A DNA stretch of 64,000 nucleotides, taken from the NCBI GenBank assembly GCA_964399035.1, contig CAYNPH010000009.1, forward strand, positions 1-64,000, given 5' to 3'. Numbering within the stretch: position 1 is the stretch's first letter; each line of letters starts with the position of its first letter. Of the stretch, positions 31,626-39,339 are shown piece by piece. The translations under genes and the position numbers were made by a program. The notes under the pieces were generated by a model. That model was given only the letters and a program-made list of their open reading frames with translations, was not told the DNA's origin and did not search any database. This DNA is from WAOL01 sp964399035 (GTDB taxonomy: Archaea; Thermoproteota; Thermoprotei_A; Sulfolobales; NBVN01).

Positions 31626-34332
31626 TAAAGCTAAATAGCCCTCTCCCACCAGCTATTTCCTCCCAAGGTATGTTGAACGGCAGAAGAAGCTGTTGAAGTA
31701 CCGACTTCGTTGCTTCAATGTACTCATCCGTATCAACGTCGTCTAGCTTAGCCAGCTGTATTGCCTTTACCTTGTCCTTCGTTCTAGTCTTAACGTATAA
31801 TACTATATCGCCCTTACCCACCATTAGACCGTATCTACTTAACTGTATGGCTGCCTTAACGTGGATCGGTGTTGTTTTAGTGTATGCCTCTATGGGTTTA
31901 TTGAGCGTTGTTTTGAAGGCTACCTCATCGAGGGTGAAGTCCCTACTCTTTAGTCTGTTGTAGAGTTCTTGGACAGTGTTCTTAAGCTCTTGCTTGACCC
32001 TATCCAATGCTACTGGATCAGGCTCTATACTACTTATCAGTTGGACTACCTTCACGAACGTTTCCTGGAGTAGCCTAGGGACATTCTTCTTCTTCCCTAC
32101 CATCCCCTTGACATCAACCTTACCATCTGTTCGTACACCTATGTAGTTCTTCTTCAGCGCGAATGCCACATACTTATACTCTTTATCTACTTCTAGGTCA
32201 AGCCGGAATTGCCTGTCAACCCACTCTATGAGTTCCTGTAGTTTATCTTGGCTTGGGCTCCAGAGGAATAGCGAGTCCGTGTCGCCGTAAAGCACCTTCA
32301 AACCAAGCTCCCTAGCTTTGCGTAGCGTTGAGGTTATGACGTATCTGCCCAGCGCCGTTACCGACTCCGCTAAGGATGGTGTATAGAACGGGAATTTCTC
32401 GTGACCGAAGACACCGTAGCTGGCATTAATGTACACCTTCATAGCTGCCTGAACAACGTTATACCATCCTCTAAGTCCTTCCGGCACATCATTACTCTTA
32501 GCTAACTTTTTGTAGACACCTACCCTGAAGTCCCGGAGTAACCCGACTATCTCGGACGTTATGCCGCGCCTACTAATACACACTGTGTGCAGTACGTTAC
32601 CTTTTTCGTCCCGTATCTCCTTCAGCCCTCCTTCTGGGCACCAGCCTTCCGGAGGATCTATTGTCTCGTAACTAAGGTTCCAAACCTTAATTATGCTAGG
32701 GTACAGGGAAGCGAAATCCAAGACCGTGACGTTAAAGTAAACTCCGGGGATAGGGTCTATTACTATTGCGCCAGCATAACGCTTCCCACCTATCTTGGCT
32801 GCGGTCTTCACGTTTCCTTTGAGGCTCAGTAGCTCATCCTCATTTGGTATTAAATATCCTCTTCGCCTGTGCTCCCAGTACATCAGGTTCTTTACCCATG
32901 CTGAAACCTTGCGTCGTGTTACGTCCTCTAAACTCATCTTCGCTAGACGCATTATTAGTATCATTAACTTCCACACTAGCTCATCATTAAATGTCGTAAG
33001 TCTCAGCGTCAGTTCCGCGTCCTTGGCGTTGTACTCTATTAGCTTCGAGAGCATGAGGTCGCTTATGCTTTCCTCTATCGCTACCTTAGCTTCCCCGAGG
33101 AGAGCACTAGCTATCGCGTCTAGGGTCTTGTCCTTGTATGCAGACCCGAACGCGTAGTTCTGGATGGCTTCTATGCTGAAGAACCTGTAAAGGTCTATGT
33201 GGAATCCGTGACGTATTGAAACGAAGTCCCTGATGCTGACTATGGGTATCGTGTCCGGGTCTATTCCGAGCATTACTGCACGGTTGAAGAGGTATGGAAG
33301 GTCGAAGCCGTCACCGTTGAATGATATGAGTAATGGGTATTCGTTAATTATCCTGAAGGCCTCAATAAGTAAGGCGCGTTCACTGTCGAAGAGCTCCACT
33401 TCGAAGTCCTGCGGTATGTCCTCATACCTACCCCACTGAATGTCTTCGCGAGCCAGAACCAGCACCTTGCGTAACCCGTCACTACTGGCTAGTGCGATGC
33501 TTATTACGGGGTAAGGAGTCTTTTCCGGATCCGGAACCCTTCCCCTGAATGGGGTGTAGACCTCGATGTCTACTGCTAGGCGCCTTATCTTAGGGGGCTT
33601 GGATTCGAAGAGGGGAGCTAGCCTCATAGCGAAGTCCATGGATGCTGGGTTATCGCTTATCGCTGCCTTATACAGCCTCAATACCTTTTCAGGCACCTCC
33701 TGCGCTATCTGTACGGGGCGCCCGTTCTCAACATTATACTCCATGCCGGGTATTAAGCCATTGTCGAATAAGTAGTTATCATGATACTTTATCTTGGCCT
33801 CCCAAGCCCTCCCAACGACTTTCCTAAGCCTAGGTACGGCTTGAGGATCCCTGACAACGATCTTAGTCATCGTAACTTCCCTACCGCGGAGAAGGTCATA
33901 CCTCTTTATTGACTCAACCCTCACGAATGAGTTATCCTCGATAACACGCCTGTTCGAACCCACCTCATCAACTGCGAGGTCCGTTATGAAGTACGGAAGG
34001 TGGCCTGTCCTATCGTACCATACGTAAACCATGTCATCGGCTTCACTGTAGAATTTTAGGTATGCCTTGGCGGCCTTCCCGTCGTAATAGGAACCAAGTA
34101 AGTAAGCTGAACTGAGTTTACTCACAACTTTCCATTTCCTAGAAACAAGCAGGTACTCACGTACAGAGTTGTTTTTCTTAACCATGCGAAACCTCACGCC
34201 ATTGACCTCAGTCTGGAGGGTACTAGCCTTCCTTACATAATCAAAGAGTGTTTTATGCTTTCGACCACGTACCACCCTATTCCTTCGCCGTAACAATCCT
34301 ATGCTTTGCCCTATACCTCCTCCCCCTAACAT
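31615..34332 (-). CDS. polB1: family B DNA polymerase, PolB1-type replicative polymerase
   Basis: All exonuclease and polymerase motifs are intact: ExoI DIEVYTP with D255/E257, ExoII FNGDGFD (D341), ExoIII YNAKDAE (D438), motif A DFASLYPS (D539), motif B KVYINASYG and motif C YGDTDS at 682-687. The flanking text is close to Sulfolobus PolB1, including an acidic KTLFDYV-type N terminus, so this is the main replicase, not PolB2 or PolB3. At 905 residues it is slightly longer than usual; a GTG at codon 20 (34275) is an alternative start giving VVRGRKHKTLFD. No intein. Confidence 0.93.
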   Translation of the reverse strand: MLGGGGIGQSIGLLRRRNRVVRGRKHKTLFDYVRKASTLQTEVNGVRFRMVKKNNSVREYLLVSRKWKVVSKLSSAYLLGSYYDGKAAKAYLKFYSEADDMVYVWYDRTGHLPYFITDLAVDEVGSNRRVIEDNSFVRVESIKRYDLLRGREVTMTKIVVRDPQAVPRLRKVVGRAWEAKIKYHDNYLFDNGLIPGMEYNVENGRPVQIAQEVPEKVLRLYKAAISDNPASMDFAMRLAPLFESKPPKIRRLAVDIEVYTPFRGRVPDPEKTPYPVISIALASSDGLRKVLVLAREDIQWGRYEDIPQDFEVELFDSERALLIEAFRIINEYPLLISFNGDGFDLPYLFNRAVMLGIDPDTIPIVSIRDFVSIRHGFHIDLYRFFSIEAIQNYAFGSAYKDKTLDAIASALLGEAKVAIEESISDLMLSKLIEYNAKDAELTLRLTTFNDELVWKLMILIMRLAKMSLEDVTRRKVSAWVKNLMYWEHRRRGYLIPNEDELLSLKGNVKTAAKIGGKRYAGAIVIDPIPGVYFNVTVLDFASLYPSIIKVWNLSYETIDPPEGWCPEGGLKEIRDEKGNVLHTVCISRRGITSEIVGLLRDFRVGVYKKLAKSNDVPEGLRGWYNVVQAAMKVYINASYGVFGHEKFPFYTPSLAESVTALGRYVITSTLRKARELGLKVLYGDTDSLFLWSPSQDKLQELIEWVDRQFRLDLEVDKEYKYVAFALKKNYIGVRTDGKVDVKGMVGKKKNVPRLLQETFVKVVQLISSIEPDPVALDRVKQELKNTVQELYNRLKSRDFTLDEVAFKTTLNKPIEAYTKTTPIHVKAAIQLSRYGLMVGKGDIVLYVKTRTKDKVKAIQLAKLDDVDTDEYIEATKSVLQQLLLPFNIPWEEIAGGRGLFSFITR

Positions 34333-34394
34333 CTATATTCGGGGTAATACCCTTAAAACACGACTATCATTACGCTTTCCTTCACCGCAACCAC

Positions 34395-34449
34395 TCAGCC
34401 AAGGCTGATTTCTTCATCCATACCAGTCAGTACCGCCTGGGTTCATCAC
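34395..34449 (-). ncRNA. box C/D guide sRNA, dual guide for 16S rRNA helix 27 region
   Basis: Minus strand: C box GTGATGA (34449-34443), guide ACCCAGGCGGTA, D' CTGA (34430-34427), 7-nt spacer, C' GGATGAA (34419-34413), guide GAAATCAGCCTTGG and D box CTGA (34398-34395). The D' guide is complementary to CCGCCUGGG and the D guide to CAAGGCUGA, two 9-nt segments that I recall as close neighbours in archaeal 16S rRNA around helix 27. By the box+5 rule the methylated bases would be about G880 and G901 in E. coli numbering. Both guides of one RNA hitting neighbouring sites is a strong internal check. It lies just upstream of polB1, same strand. Confidence 0.85.
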
Positions 34450-34521
34450 TTCCCAAGAAAAATAATACCTAAGGTCAAGTTAAAGAATCCCCAGGAAGCA
34501 AGAAACTCGTGGGAGGTACTC

Positions 34522-34869
34522 ATGAAAGTTTCAGGCGAGAATAATAAATACGTCGTGGTATTCATTACGGCACCGCCCGATAACGCGGACGACATCGCTA
34601 GAAAGTTAGTTGAGCGTAAACTAGTTGCGTGCGTCAATGTGATTAGGAACATAAAGTCACTGTACTGGTGGGAAGGTAAGGTAATTGAGGACCATGAAAC
34701 GTTACTCATATGTAAAACGAAACAGAGCTTACTTCACGAACTAATGGACTACGTTAAGGAAATACATCCGTACAGTGTCCCCGAGATCCTGGCCCTAGAT
34801 ATTTCACTAGGTAACTTGGAGTATCTCAAATGGATTGAAGAGAACACTAGGGAAGCGAGAAGGATTTAA
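34522..34869 (+). CDS. cutA: CutA1-like protein
   Basis: The 115-residue protein has the CutA signatures YVVVFITAPPDNADDIARKLVERKLVACVNVI (residues ~9-40), SLYWWEGKVIEDHETLLICKT and the C-terminal HPYSVPEILALDI. CutA forms very stable trimers and has been linked to divalent metal tolerance; its exact role is unsettled. The first seven residues are not part of the conserved fold. The gene is divergent from polB1 and convergent with the MFS gene. Confidence 0.9.
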   Translation: MKVSGENNKYVVVFITAPPDNADDIARKLVERKLVACVNVIRNIKSLYWWEGKVIEDHETLLICKTKQSLLHELMDYVKEIHPYSVPEILALDISLGNLEYLKWIEENTREARRI

Positions 34870-34886
34870 CGAGGAAAAGCAGGAAG

Positions 34887-36110
34887 TTAAGCCCTTTCCT
34901 TAACCTCTTCCACAGGTAACTTTAGCTTTAACGCGGCAAGGGTTAACACTAGCCCCATGAGTGATAGGAATGATGTCAGCAACCACATGCTCGTGGATAG
35001 TGAGGCTACCAATATTGATGCCACCGGACCTATCATCGCCGCTGAGTTCGATATCAGCCCTAGAGCATAGCCCGCCCTAGTTACCTCATCCTTGGGATAT
35101 GCTGTTGAGGGTATCGACCAAAAGGTCGGTGCTGTGCCTTGAATGACCGCTAGTATGAAAAGGGATGCCAGAAGCGCGGTTGCGTTACCGGACGTGCTTG
35201 CTACGTATGCGCTGATGCCCCCTACTAATGCGAACACGAAGCATGCTGCCTGCACGTAGGCGAACGACTTAAAGAGTTGGCGCGGGTTCCCACTTCCTCT
35301 TCTTGACACTAAATACGCTATAGCACCTACGATTATCGACCAGAATATATATGAAGCTTCTAGCACCTCGGAGGAAGTCCTGGCCAGCTCTGTACCGAAG
35401 GACGTTGTGACTATGAATGCTATGAGTGGGGCTAACGTAAATATTATCCATATTGATGGGAAGAACGTGAAGCCCCATACTATGGTGAATGCTTTCCTCC
35501 AGACACCTTTCTTAGCCGTGCTGCTCGCCTTAGTCACATGGCCGTGTCTAGGCAAGGTTTCTGGCGAGGTTAGACCTATCCATATTAGGGCAACGATCAG
35601 CATCGCAAGACCGAAGACCATGTAAGCTGTTCTCCAGCCGTACGCTATAGCTAGTTGCCAGCCAATGTTGCTCCCTATGAAGCCCCCTATGAATATTCCC
35701 GAGAGAATTATGCCAAGAGCTAAAGGCCTAGCATGCGAGAATAGCGTGCCCACTTGGGAGGAGAATATTGGTACAGCCATCATCACTAAGCCCTGCAGAA
35801 AACGTAACGCTATAATAGCTACTGGTGAGCCAGAGACCGGTATTAGGAACTGGGGAATCGCGGCCAAGGCCGCCGCTGCTAATACCGTGGCCTTAGGGTG
35901 CTCTTCCACATACTTAGAGTGCCCTATGAAGAAAGCCGCGAAGATCCCGATGGAGTAAGCGGCCGCAGCCCACTGGAGTTGGGTTGAGGTCATGCCGTAC
36001 TCGCTTGCGAAGAAATCCTTTAGTGTGCTGAATAACGTTAGCGCGCTGAAGTTAACACCCATGAAGAGTAGGTCCAGCCCCACGGTCTTTACGCCTGTCC
36101 CCCTACTCAC
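34887..36110 (-). CDS. MFS transporter
   Basis: The 407-residue protein has about twelve membrane helices in two halves with a cytoplasmic loop near residues 190-200 (TSPETLPRHGHVTKASS). Conserved MFS-like features are PKATVLAAAALAAIP after helix 2 and RFLQGLVMMAVPIFSSQV in helix 4. It would export or import a small organic substrate, unspecified. It is 16 bp from cutA (convergent), with the TrmI-like gene upstream, same strand, and a TATA-like element (CTACATAAAAG read on plus, about 36139-36149) between them. Confidence 0.82.
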   Translation of the reverse strand: MSRGTGVKTVGLDLLFMGVNFSALTLFSTLKDFFASEYGMTSTQLQWAAAAYSIGIFAAFFIGHSKYVEEHPKATVLAAAALAAIPQFLIPVSGSPVAIIALRFLQGLVMMAVPIFSSQVGTLFSHARPLALGIILSGIFIGGFIGSNIGWQLAIAYGWRTAYMVFGLAMLIVALIWIGLTSPETLPRHGHVTKASSTAKKGVWRKAFTIVWGFTFFPSIWIIFTLAPLIAFIVTTSFGTELARTSSEVLEASYIFWSIIVGAIAYLVSRRGSGNPRQLFKSFAYVQAACFVFALVGGISAYVASTSGNATALLASLFILAVIQGTAPTFWSIPSTAYPKDEVTRAGYALGLISNSAAMIGPVASILVASLSTSMWLLTSFLSLMGLVLTLAALKLKLPVEEVKERA

Positions 36111-36154
36111 GCGGGATCCCGCAAAGCTTTACCTGATACTACATAAAAGCGTTT

Positions 36155-36979
36155 TCACGCGGATGAGTCCTCGCCCTTACGGACTAGGCGAGCGAATATT
36201 ATGTAGCCCGTATGCGTAACTGAGATAGTTTGCGGTCTCAACGCCTCAGGTACGGGCTGATATTCTCTAAGGATGTTCTCGTATACCCTCACATCCACGT
36301 ACGGTCCTCTCTTCAGCCATGCTAAAGTCTTTATCACTTGATTAACCGAAGGCACGAACACCAGCACGGGAGAGGACGGTTTGAGCGCACAAGGCAATAA
36401 CTTCAGTACTTCCCACGGATCCGGTAAGTCCAGGAACGCCGCGTCAAGCCCCTGCTCATCGATACCCTGCTTAACGTCCCTTATCTTTATCGTAACCCTA
36501 TTAGCTAAACCCATCATGCTAAGGTTCCTTAAGGCGACCCTAGCGAATTCCTCACGGACTTCATACGCGTAGACGTGCCCGGCATCACCTACGACGTGGG
36601 CAAGTATAGCTGTCAGAAAACCTGTGCCGATACCTGACTCGAGCACGTGGCTGCCGTACCCTATGCCGGAGAGCGTCACCATTAGTGAAGAGTCCTTAGG
36701 ATAGATTACCTGCGTGACCCTCCTGAAACCCCTCATAGTGAAGTCCACAGGTGTTGGCTTTAGGAGGTAGGCCTTAGCTCCCGTCGATAGCCTTACTTCA
36801 CTACCCCATTCCTTCCCTATCACGTCATCAACACGTAAGATGCCTTTATCCGTCCCCACGGCATCTCCCTTCCTAACCCTGAATATCTTTGAGCGTCTCT
36901 CATCTACATAGAGCAGTACGTAATCGCCTTCTCGAATGGCTCGGTTCTGGTGCCTCTCTTCACCGGTCAGAAATACCAG
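36155..36979 (-). CDS. trmI: tRNA (adenine-58-N1)-methyltransferase (TrmI/archaeal m1A57/58)
   Basis: The methyltransferase core has SAM motif I HVLESGIGTGFLTAIL and an acidic end of beta2 (YAYEVREE), and the DPW-containing LDLPDPWEVL of this family. The homologous sequence continues upstream of the only standard start (GTG at 36859): the in-frame bases encode AIREGDYVLLYVDERRSKIF, the typical TrmI opening IREGD. The frame stays open to a TGA at 36988-36986 and offers only CTG at 36979 or 36970, preceded by GGAGGG. The start is therefore probably a CTG (or ATT at the AIREGD Ile). Coordinates assume CTG 36979; the first of these would give ~274 residues. Confidence 0.75.
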   Translation of the reverse strand: MVFLTGEERHQNRAIREGDYVLLYVDERRSKIFRVRKGDAVGTDKGILRVDDVIGKEWGSEVRLSTGAKAYLLKPTPVDFTMRGFRRVTQVIYPKDSSLMVTLSGIGYGSHVLESGIGTGFLTAILAHVVGDAGHVYAYEVREEFARVALRNLSMMGLANRVTIKIRDVKQGIDEQGLDAAFLDLPDPWEVLKLLPCALKPSSPVLVFVPSVNQVIKTLAWLKRGPYVDVRVYENILREYQPVPEALRPQTISVTHTGYIIFARLVRKGEDSSA

Positions 36980-37060
36980 CCCTCCTCATAGCCACTATTA
37001 CCTTACCTTTAAATCGTTAAATAATTACGGCAAGGGCAAGGAAGAGAAGAATGAGGGCGC

Positions 37061-37294
37061 CTAAGGAGTTAAGGAAATATGCTTAACCCCATGCACGTAC
37101 TCCGTCTTGGGGCGGTAGAACACCTCGCTTTCCGGCATCCACAATTCCCGTCGAAGGAGATCCCTAATTGCCGTCCTTATGACCTCAGACCTGCTTGAGT
37201 ATCTTCCATGCCTAACTAACTCATCTATACCTTCAAGATATAGTTCGGGTATCTTCACAGTAACCAGCCTCACAGTTACACACCGTACATTCAC
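37061..37294 (-). CDS. ribbon-helix-helix (CopG-type) DNA-binding protein
   Basis: The 77-residue protein has the RHH pattern: a strand (VRLVTVKIPELY), then helix LEGIDELVRHGRYSS and helix SRSEVIRTAIRDLLRREL, matching CopG/NikR-like dimers. A GTG at codon 8 (37273) begins exactly at the ribbon and is the likelier start than the GTG at 37294. The tail is short and unpaired with a sensor domain; no toxin gene is adjacent, so it is probably a stand-alone regulator. Confidence 0.72.
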   Translation of the reverse strand: MNVRCVTVRLVTVKIPELYLEGIDELVRHGRYSSRSEVIRTAIRDLLRRELWMPESEVFYRPKTEYVHGVKHISLTP

Positions 37295-37367
37295 TCGGGA
37301 CGCATAAGCTTAAAAGAACGGAGACGCGTGACCGATAAACCTTAATAGCCTCACCATAACCCAAGCC

Positions 37368-37694
37368 TTGGTGAAGGAAGTGGGTGGTGGCAAACCCAAG
37401 AAACCCATATCAGCAAGGGATAAAAGAAGAAGGGCGGCACCCCAACCAGCTAAGAAGAGGAAAGAAGAACGCTACATAGCCTACCATGACTTAAGCGAGT
37501 CATTAATTAGGAGAGCAAGCAAGGCTGTGGAGAGTATGGATCTAATCACTCCCTACACGCTCGCAACCACATTAAACATTAAATTATCCCTCGCTAGGCG
37601 CGTCCTAAGGTTATTGGCAGAGAACGGTACTGTCAAGGTAATCGATAGGAGCAGGGCCTTGATAATAGCTGTCCCCGCTTCTAAGTCTAAGTAA
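37368..37694 (+). CDS. rps25e: 30S ribosomal protein eS25
   Basis: A 108-residue protein with a basic, Lys/Pro-rich N terminus (GGGKPKKPISARDKRRRAAPQPAKKRK) and a winged-helix C-terminal part (MDLITPYTLATTLNIKLSLARRVLRLLAENGTVKVIDRSRALIIAVP), the eS25 layout. TTG 37368 or the next codon GTG are possible starts. A CTTAATA element at about 37341-37347 fits a leaderless or short-leader transcript. Confidence 0.9.
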   Translation: MVKEVGGGKPKKPISARDKRRRAAPQPAKKRKEERYIAYHDLSESLIRRASKAVESMDLITPYTLATTLNIKLSLARRVLRLLAENGTVKVIDRSRALIIAVPASKSK

Positions 37695-37998
37695 AGGGTC
37701 CACATCTTCATAGTAACATAACTTTACATGTCTACGCATTGCTCGGTAACCAGCTCATGCGCATTTAATCCCTCTTTTCGCTTCCATATGTTGCGCCCAT
37801 GTAACCTATCACCTATCCATCCCGATCGTTACGGGTTCCTACCAAGAATGTGTCTTCGCTTCATGCTTCATGACCGTAAATCACTCCATGAGAGCACGTC
37901 TGAAACGAACTGCGGGGGTAGTCATGGGTTCAGCAGTTATTTTTTACTCCATGCAACGATAAGGTTAATCCGGGGATAGTACGCAGGGTAAGGAAGTT
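37695..37998. other. 300-bp intergenic stretch without a recognised gene
   Basis: No credible coding frame or complete C/D box pattern was found here on either strand; an ATG-start frame on the plus strand has no protein-like composition. A C/T-rich 5' part follows the eS25 stop. The promoter of the UDG gene probably lies near its right end, around the T-rich run at about 37939-37949. Confidence 0.5.
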
Positions 37999-38646
37999 TT
38001 GTGGAACACTATCGTGGAATCCATACGGAGTTGTGATAAGTGCGTGCTACATAAGTCACGTACTAAGCCAGTGCCTGGTGAGGGGAGCCTAAACGCCGAG
38101 GTGTTGTTCATAGGCGAGGCGCCAGGACGGCAGGAGGACTTGAGCGGTCGCCCCTTCGTAGGGCAGGCTGGTAAGCTACTGGAAGCGCTCTTGAAGAGCA
38201 TAGGTCTTAAGCGCGAGGAGGTATTCATAACTAACGTAGTTAAGTGTAGGCCCCCCAACAATCGCGACCCTAGGGAGGAGGAGGTTAAGGCATGCTCTAC
38301 CCATACCCAGGCAATAATAGAGCTGGTTAAGCCTAAGATAATCGTCACCCTTGGTAACCACTCAGGCAGGTACGTGTTTTCAATGTTAGGAGGGCGCGAG
38401 TGGCGGGGGGTATCACGAATGCGAGGGAAAATCTATGAGCTTAAGTTAAAGGGTTTAGGAAAGGTACTGGTTATCCCTACCTATCACCCAGCAGCCGCAC
38501 TATACAACCCGAAGGTGAAACCAGCACTGGAGAAGGACTTTGGCCTAGTGGCGGAAGCATTGAAGAGCCTTACTGAGGTTGAGGAAGGTACTACAGGGGG
38601 CAAGCCTAGGTCATTGCTGGACTTCCTTAGGGAAAGTAAACAGTAA
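37999..38646 (+). CDS. udg4: family 4 uracil-DNA glycosylase
   Basis: The 215-residue enzyme shows motif 1 GEAPGRQED at 39-47, the four Fe-S cysteines C12, C15, C83 and C99 (CxxC and C-x15-C, family 4 type), and motif 2 PTYHPAAAL. It excises uracil from DNA, important where cytosine deamination is fast, as in hyperthermophiles. TTG 37999 is the only start before C12. It precedes a conserved-looking hypothetical gene and then DNA ligase. Confidence 0.93.
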   Translation: MWNTIVESIRSCDKCVLHKSRTKPVPGEGSLNAEVLFIGEAPGRQEDLSGRPFVGQAGKLLEALLKSIGLKREEVFITNVVKCRPPNNRDPREEEVKACSTHTQAIIELVKPKIIVTLGNHSGRYVFSMLGGREWRGVSRMRGKIYELKLKGLGKVLVIPTYHPAAALYNPKVKPALEKDFGLVAEALKSLTEVEEGTTGGKPRSLLDFLRESKQ

Positions 38647-38667
38647 TGAATCACTTAAGCAACTTCT

Positions 38668-39156
38668 ATGTCGGTAAGGAGGTGTAGGTCTCCGGTGCCT
38701 GAGGAAGTTGAAAAGGACGAGATAACGTCATATTTAACTAAGCGCATAGAGGAGCTACGTAGGGAACTAGCAATACTTGAAGCTCTTCTTCATTTGGTCA
38801 AGGAAGGGGGTGGCGAGGTAGAGGAACGCGGGCATACTCACGAAGACCGCCCCACGTCCGTGAAGGTCATTTCAGTAGGTGGTAACGTAGTAGCCGATAT
38901 TGTCGAGTCGGGTGATGGGGTGAAAATCGTGTTCACGGAGACCATTCCTTCAAGCAATCCCGTCGTTAAGTCATTCTTAATCAAGTTACTGCAGGATAAG
39001 GAACGGAAAGGCGAGATAAGGGCATATGAGGTGAAAGAAAGGCGGGGTTTCATAACCAGCATAGAGATTAAGGGCGTACCTAAACGCAGCTTTTACAGGG
39101 AATTAGAACTCGCGCTGGAGTACGTGTGGGAGGAATTACACGGGGATAATCATTAA
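38668..39156 (+). CDS. hypothetical protein with N-terminal coiled coil
   Basis: The 162-residue product has a helical, Glu/Leu-rich segment at ~15-45 (ITSYLTKRIEELRRELAILEALLHLVKEGG), likely a short coiled coil, then an alternating beta/alpha C-terminal half (VKVISVGGNVVADIVESGDGVKIVFTE and IRAYEVKERRGFITSIEIKG). I do not recognise a family. It lies 21 bp after the UDG gene and upstream of DNA ligase, on the same strand, so a repair-linked role is possible but unsupported. Confidence 0.55.
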   Translation: MSVRRCRSPVPEEVEKDEITSYLTKRIEELRRELAILEALLHLVKEGGGEVEERGHTHEDRPTSVKVISVGGNVVADIVESGDGVKIVFTETIPSSNPVVKSFLIKLLQDKERKGEIRAYEVKERRGFITSIEIKGVPKRSFYRELELALEYVWEELHGDNH

Positions 39157-39339
39157 GCAGAACTACACTGTTTCGCATTAACTCTCAATCCGTCCTTGAA
39201 CCTCAGCGTAACACTGACCAGGCATCAGTAACCTTCTTGCCGGGTTCTCGTCATCGGCGTTAAGTACGTTGTATCCAAAGAATTAAACCTACCTCCACCC
39301 CCTAAACCGGTTTTAAGTACTCTCAAACATACCTCCTTA

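Noticed and set aside
37728..37979. Plus-strand ORF in the eS25-UDG gap
   Set aside because: 83 codons of His/Arg/Ser/Cys-rich text with no ribosome-binding signal or protein-like pattern.
39203..39254. Minus-strand C/D-like pattern (ATGACGA ... CTGA) upstream of DNA ligase
   Set aside because: The C box has a change at an important position, the D' and C' boxes overlap in CTGATGC, and the guides are 15 and 19 nt; 52 nt overall fits but the internal layout does not.
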